In this document: piece by piece, positions 61,573 through 64,000 of the stretch | Position numbering within the stretch: position 1 is the stretch's first letter | Layout of the letters: each line of letters opens with the position of its first letter | Assembly: GCF_006770285.1 (NCBI RefSeq) | Contig: NZ_CP017195.1 | Coordinates: forward strand, 1,364,001-1,428,000 | DNA length: 64,000 nt | Direction: 5' to 3' | DNA from: Lactococcus paracarnosus | GTDB taxonomy: Bacteria; Bacillota; Bacilli; Lactobacillales; Streptococcaceae | Program-made: the position numbers and the translations under genes | Notes under the pieces: model-generated | What the model saw: only the letters and a program-made list of their open reading frames with translations | Database searches by the model: none | What the model was told of the DNA's origin: nothing

Positions 61573-61970
61573 TTATTTATTTTCACAAGTCTTTATTTGG
61601 CTTTCATCATGACCAGTTAATTCCTGATTGGTTTTATGAATAAGGGTTTGTACGATCAGCTGCATACTATCTCCTTCTTTGACTGGACTAGCTAGTGATA
61701 GCCCATAGTCTCCTGCTGGAAACTGTTTACCAATCAAATAATTGCCCGAGTCGGTTAGCCTAATCTCATTATTTACGACCGTGATCTTGTCAAATTGACT
61801 GGGCACCATCTCCACCTCAGCATTAGGACTTAGGGTCACCTCTTGATTTTTTTGAAAAATTGTCCAACCGTTTTTTGCCCAACTATGGGAAATTCTCGAC
61901 CAGCAACCAAGGCATCTGCTTTAACAGCTAGCAGATCATAATAGCCCCCAACAACGTAACTCTGCTTTAG
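61573..61970 (-). pseudogene. degraded paralogue of the 62466-63107 surface protein
   Basis: From about 61970 one frame reads KLKQSYVVGGYYDLLAVKAD and on to VGQKTVGQFFKK, where a run of seven A ends the frame. One base shifted, the protein continues QEVTLSPNAEVEMVPSQFDK through RLTDSGNYLIGKQFPAGDYG to a stop at 61573. The intact neighbour has the matching pieces KKAGYYDITTLKAND and VLTEIGNYLIGEQFPGGDYT. An A8-to-A7 loss is the simplest cause. There is no start or signal sequence of its own. Confidence 0.7.
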
Positions 61971-61973
61971 TTT

Positions 61974-62252
61974 TTACAGATTTTCACCCTTACCAAAGGT
62001 AAAGGTTGCGGTCTTACCAACACTTACGACAGGATAATACAAGGCGATTTTCCGAGCTACTGCAAATGCTTCTAAGCGCTCAAAATACACCTGATTCGTG
62101 ATGGTGGTATCGACTTGCTTAATAGAAAGTGTTTCTGATGCCGGATAGACAATATCGGATTTGATTTCACGAACTTGTACAAACGACATCAACCCGAGAA
62201 ATAAAGTCGCTATATAAATGATTAAATACTTACTTTGCACTACTTTTTTCAT
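61974..62252 (-). pseudogene. N-terminal fragment resembling a lactococcin-972-type ABC permease
   Basis: 92 codons. An N-terminal membrane helix (YLIIYIATLFLGLMSFVQV) is followed by an extracytoplasmic stretch with YFERLEAFAVARKIALYY, similar in style to the start of DUF1430 bacteriocin-associated permeases. It ends at a TAA (61974) in the same frame as the paralogue remnant that follows. It probably is the front of a second permease gene fused by deletion to the back of a second surface-protein gene. The permease call is tentative. Confidence 0.4.
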
Positions 62253-62300
62253 ACGACTAACTTACTCCTGAACGAGGTTCTAAATATATAGATAGACAAA

Positions 62301-62360
62301 CAAGTATAAAACCAAAACCACTCAGATGATTCATACTTGATTTTGGTTTTACGTTTTTTT
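62301..62360. other. interleaved inverted repeats in the 62253-62465 spacer
   Basis: CAAGTAT (62301-62307) pairs with ATACTTG (62333-62339), and AAAACCAAAA (62308-62317) with TTTTGGTTTT (62341-62350). The arms interleave, so the two stems are mutually exclusive or form a pseudoknot. Seven T follow on the plus strand. No gene is seen in this spacer. Confidence 0.5.
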
Positions 62361-62465
62361 GACTATCGTTAGTTGTGCCTGAGCCAATACCCTATTTAAC
62401 TCGCGACAATAATACTCTACCACCTGAGTTTGATTTCTCTTATCATAGCCACTAATCTACACCCA

Positions 62466-63107
62466 TCATTTTACTGGTTTTAACACAACAGATAGTCCTG
62501 GACCAGTTGTTTTTACTGCTAAAAACTGCTGATTTTTCACCTTAATCTTGAGACTAGGCTTATCTTCTGTCAGCTTAAAACTCTTCGACTCTTTTATATT
62601 ATCAGGAGTATAAACAACGAGTTGTACCTGACCTGCCATGGTATTTCCTGATTTATCTGTCCATTCACTGAACGCGCCGTCGATCGAAACAGTGTAGTCG
62701 CCACCAGGAAACTGCTCTCCGATTAGGTAATTCCCTATCTCAGTAAGGACATAAGCTCCTTTTTTTTCAGCAGTTTTCTCAAATTTTGCTGGCTGATAAG
62801 TTGCTACTTCCCCAGCATATAAGCTGATGGACTCTCCTTCATCGACATACTGGCCAAGACGGCTTCTGCCAAGTTCTGGAATTTGACTACGTGCTTTTTC
62901 AGCGTCGTTTGCTTTCAAAGTGGTGATATCATAATACCCTGCTTTCTTGATTTTGACTGTCTTAGCTTCCTCACCCTCATTTTTCACGATCTGTTTAGTA
63001 CCTAGTGCTTGTGTCGGGCTATCCTTAGCAAGTAGGATTCTAGAGATAGCGACTGCGCCCAAACCCACCAGTAATACTGTAAAAAGCAATGCAAGTTTCT
63101 TTTTCAT
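62466..63107 (-). CDS. cell-surface protein of the ABC cassette, unknown
   Basis: 213 residues. An N-terminal signal/anchor (KLALLFTVLLVGLGAVAISRI, about 3-24, no lipobox Cys) is followed by an extracytoplasmic domain with two related beta segments: KIKKAGYYDITTLKAND...GESISLYAGEVATYQPAKFE and VLTEIGNYLIGEQFPGGDYTVSID, then VQLVVYTPD. It directly follows the ABC ATPase gene (1 base), so it is probably an accessory or immunity factor of that transporter. A broken paralogue lies downstream. No named family is recognised. Confidence 0.6.
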   Translation of the reverse strand: MKKKLALLFTVLLVGLGAVAISRILLAKDSPTQALGTKQIVKNEGEEAKTVKIKKAGYYDITTLKANDAEKARSQIPELGRSRLGQYVDEGESISLYAGEVATYQPAKFEKTAEKKGAYVLTEIGNYLIGEQFPGGDYTVSIDGAFSEWTDKSGNTMAGQVQLVVYTPDNIKESKSFKLTEDKPSLKIKVKNQQFLAVKTTGPGLSVVLKPVK

Positions 63108-63722
63108 TTAGTTCACCAAGTCCTTCATATAGATAATATGGTCCATCTGATTTGCAAGTGCCAAATCATGTGTCGCAACAATCAAAGTCGTATCTGCTGT
63201 GACCAGTGATAACAATAATTCGCCTACCTGCTCTCCAGTATCATCATCTAAAGCCCCGGTGGGTTCATCAGCCAAAATAAGTTTAAACTTTTTTAATAGC
63301 ATTCGGGCTATCGCAACTCGCTGAGCTTGGCCTCCTGATAATTCATAAACCCGTGACGTTAAGTAAGTTTCATCTAAGCCAACTTGTTCCAACGCTATTA
63401 TCTGCTTGGCGCTATCTTTTTCGATTATTTTCAAATTTTGCGCAACATTTTTATCATCTATCAGAGCATAACTTTGAAAGACATAGCCCAAATAGTCTTT
63501 GAAATATTGCTTTTCTTTCATCTGCCAAATAGGTTTTGACGCAACTAAAATCTCACCACTTGTAGGTTTTTCGAGACGAGCTATCGCATTTAAGAGCGTT
63601 GTCTTACCACTACCTGACACACCTACTAGTGCATATGAGCTACCTGCTTCAAACGTCAAGTTCACATTTTCATAGACTATTTTTTTGCCAAAACATTTAC
63701 ACAAGCCTTTTAATACGATCAT
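63108..63722 (-). CDS. ABC transporter ATP-binding protein (lactococcin 972-type export group)
   Basis: 204 residues. Walker A GVSGSGKTTLLNAI (near 34-47), Q-loop FQSYALIDD, signature LSGGQAQRVAIARML, Walker B LILADEPTGALDDD and the H-loop ATHD. Its short length and its pairing with a DUF1430-like permease match the putative bacteriocin export ATPases of the lactococcin 972 group. MacB-type function (mechano-transmission or peptide export) is equally possible. Overlaps the permease by 4 bases. Confidence 0.85.
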   Translation of the reverse strand: MIVLKGLCKCFGKKIVYENVNLTFEAGSSYALVGVSGSGKTTLLNAIARLEKPTSGEILVASKPIWQMKEKQYFKDYLGYVFQSYALIDDKNVAQNLKIIEKDSAKQIIALEQVGLDETYLTSRVYELSGGQAQRVAIARMLLKKFKLILADEPTGALDDDTGEQVGELLLSLVTADTTLIVATHDLALANQMDHIIYMKDLVN

Positions 63723-64000
63723 GTCATGTCGCCTCCTTTTAAGATACTCATTTTATTTTTGCGTAACTTACGAAATGCACTTATATAGATAAGCCAGATA
63801 GCCAGGAAATATAAACCAAGTAAGCTCAGGATAATTTGCCACGACCCTAATAAAAACCAGCAAAGATATTCAGCAAGACTCAGTGTAATGACCAAAGAGA
63901 TAAACTGTCTATAAACAGACCTGCTAAATCCTAACCCATTCAGCGTACGGATAATAATCTCCTTACGATTGAGCTGAATTTGCATTTTTAGAAAATCATA
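63719..64000 (-). CDS. ABC permease, C-terminal part (N-terminus beyond the window)
   Basis: The frame is open to the right edge and ends at 63719. It shows KMQIQLNRKEIIIRTLNGLGFSRSVYRQFISLV, then two membrane helices (about 35 residues each apart) and the basic end SAFRKLRKNKMSILKGGDMT. This resembles the last part of lactococcin-972-family bacteriocin-associated permeases (DUF1430/FtsX-like). The ATG at 63985 is internal, not the start. Coupled to the ATPase gene by ATGA overlap. Confidence 0.65.
   Translation of the reverse strand, partial: YDFLKMQIQLNRKEIIIRTLNGLGFSRSVYRQFISLVITLSLAEYLCWFLLGSWQIILSLLGLYFLAIWLIYISAFRKLRKNKMSILKGGDMT

Overview
The window is AT-rich, low-GC Gram-positive chromosome. 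Its gene order (rsmH-ftsL-pbp2X-mraY; xseA-xseB-ispA-tlyA-argR-recN; folD; alr-acpS; a trp operon under a T-box) and the closeness of the proteins to streptococcal/lactococcal families point to the Streptococcaceae. A Lactococcus of the raffinolactis/piscium type is the best guess, but species is not provable from the text alone. Almost all housekeeping genes are on the minus strand.

Layout. 1-1.1 kb: the N-terminal part of a tyrosine integrase running off the left edge, next to a SnoaL-like gene that has lost its start. 1.1-10.9 kb: accessory chromosomal genes (SAM methyltransferase, GFA-family protein, ABM monooxygenase with a divergent MerR regulator, zinc alcohol dehydrogenase with its own MerR regulator, universal stress protein, membrane GDPD, LysR plus DUF4865, DUF4352). 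10.9-21.5 kb: a decayed prophage with only early and regulatory genes left: two terminase small-subunit stubs, ArpU, RusA, replication protein, PD-(D/E)XK nuclease, antirepressor and an integrase half. Most phage genes carry frameshifts, nonsense codons or deletions. An IS3-family element has replaced the front of the integrase. Two small membrane-protein genes with their own promoters and terminators lie antisense to the early operon. 21.6-38.8 kb: core genes (rplS, FAD oxidase plus HAD phosphatase, the rsmH-mraY cell-wall cluster, proA, a Fem transferase, proB, recN, argR, tlyA, ispA, xseBA). 39-44 kb: an Rgg regulator converging on a sugar operon of GPH transporter, GH3 enzyme and beta-phosphoglucomutase. 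44-54 kb: folD, alr, acpS, pepV, uvrC, a lipase-like hydrolase and rpsA. 54.2-61.6 kb: trpEGD-(chorismate mutase)-CFB-(cytidine/blasticidin deaminase-like)-trpA, with a complete tRNA-Trp T-box leader and promoter. 61.6-64 kb: a lactococcin-972-type ABC transporter cassette with what looks like a collapsed second copy beside it.

Most interesting points. (1) The GPH-GH3-PgmB operon fits a retaining beta-glucoside phosphorylase route: the GH3 protein has no signal peptide and keeps the Asp-x-His dyad of the NagZ/Nag3 subfamily, which includes phosphorylases that release beta-sugar-1-phosphates, the substrate type of PgmB. (2) The trp operon carries two genes in unexpected places. (3) The prophage carries uncharacterised membrane genes that stay open while the phage genes around them have decayed. 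(4) A six-copy 8-bp repeat with a GATC in every unit abuts argR.
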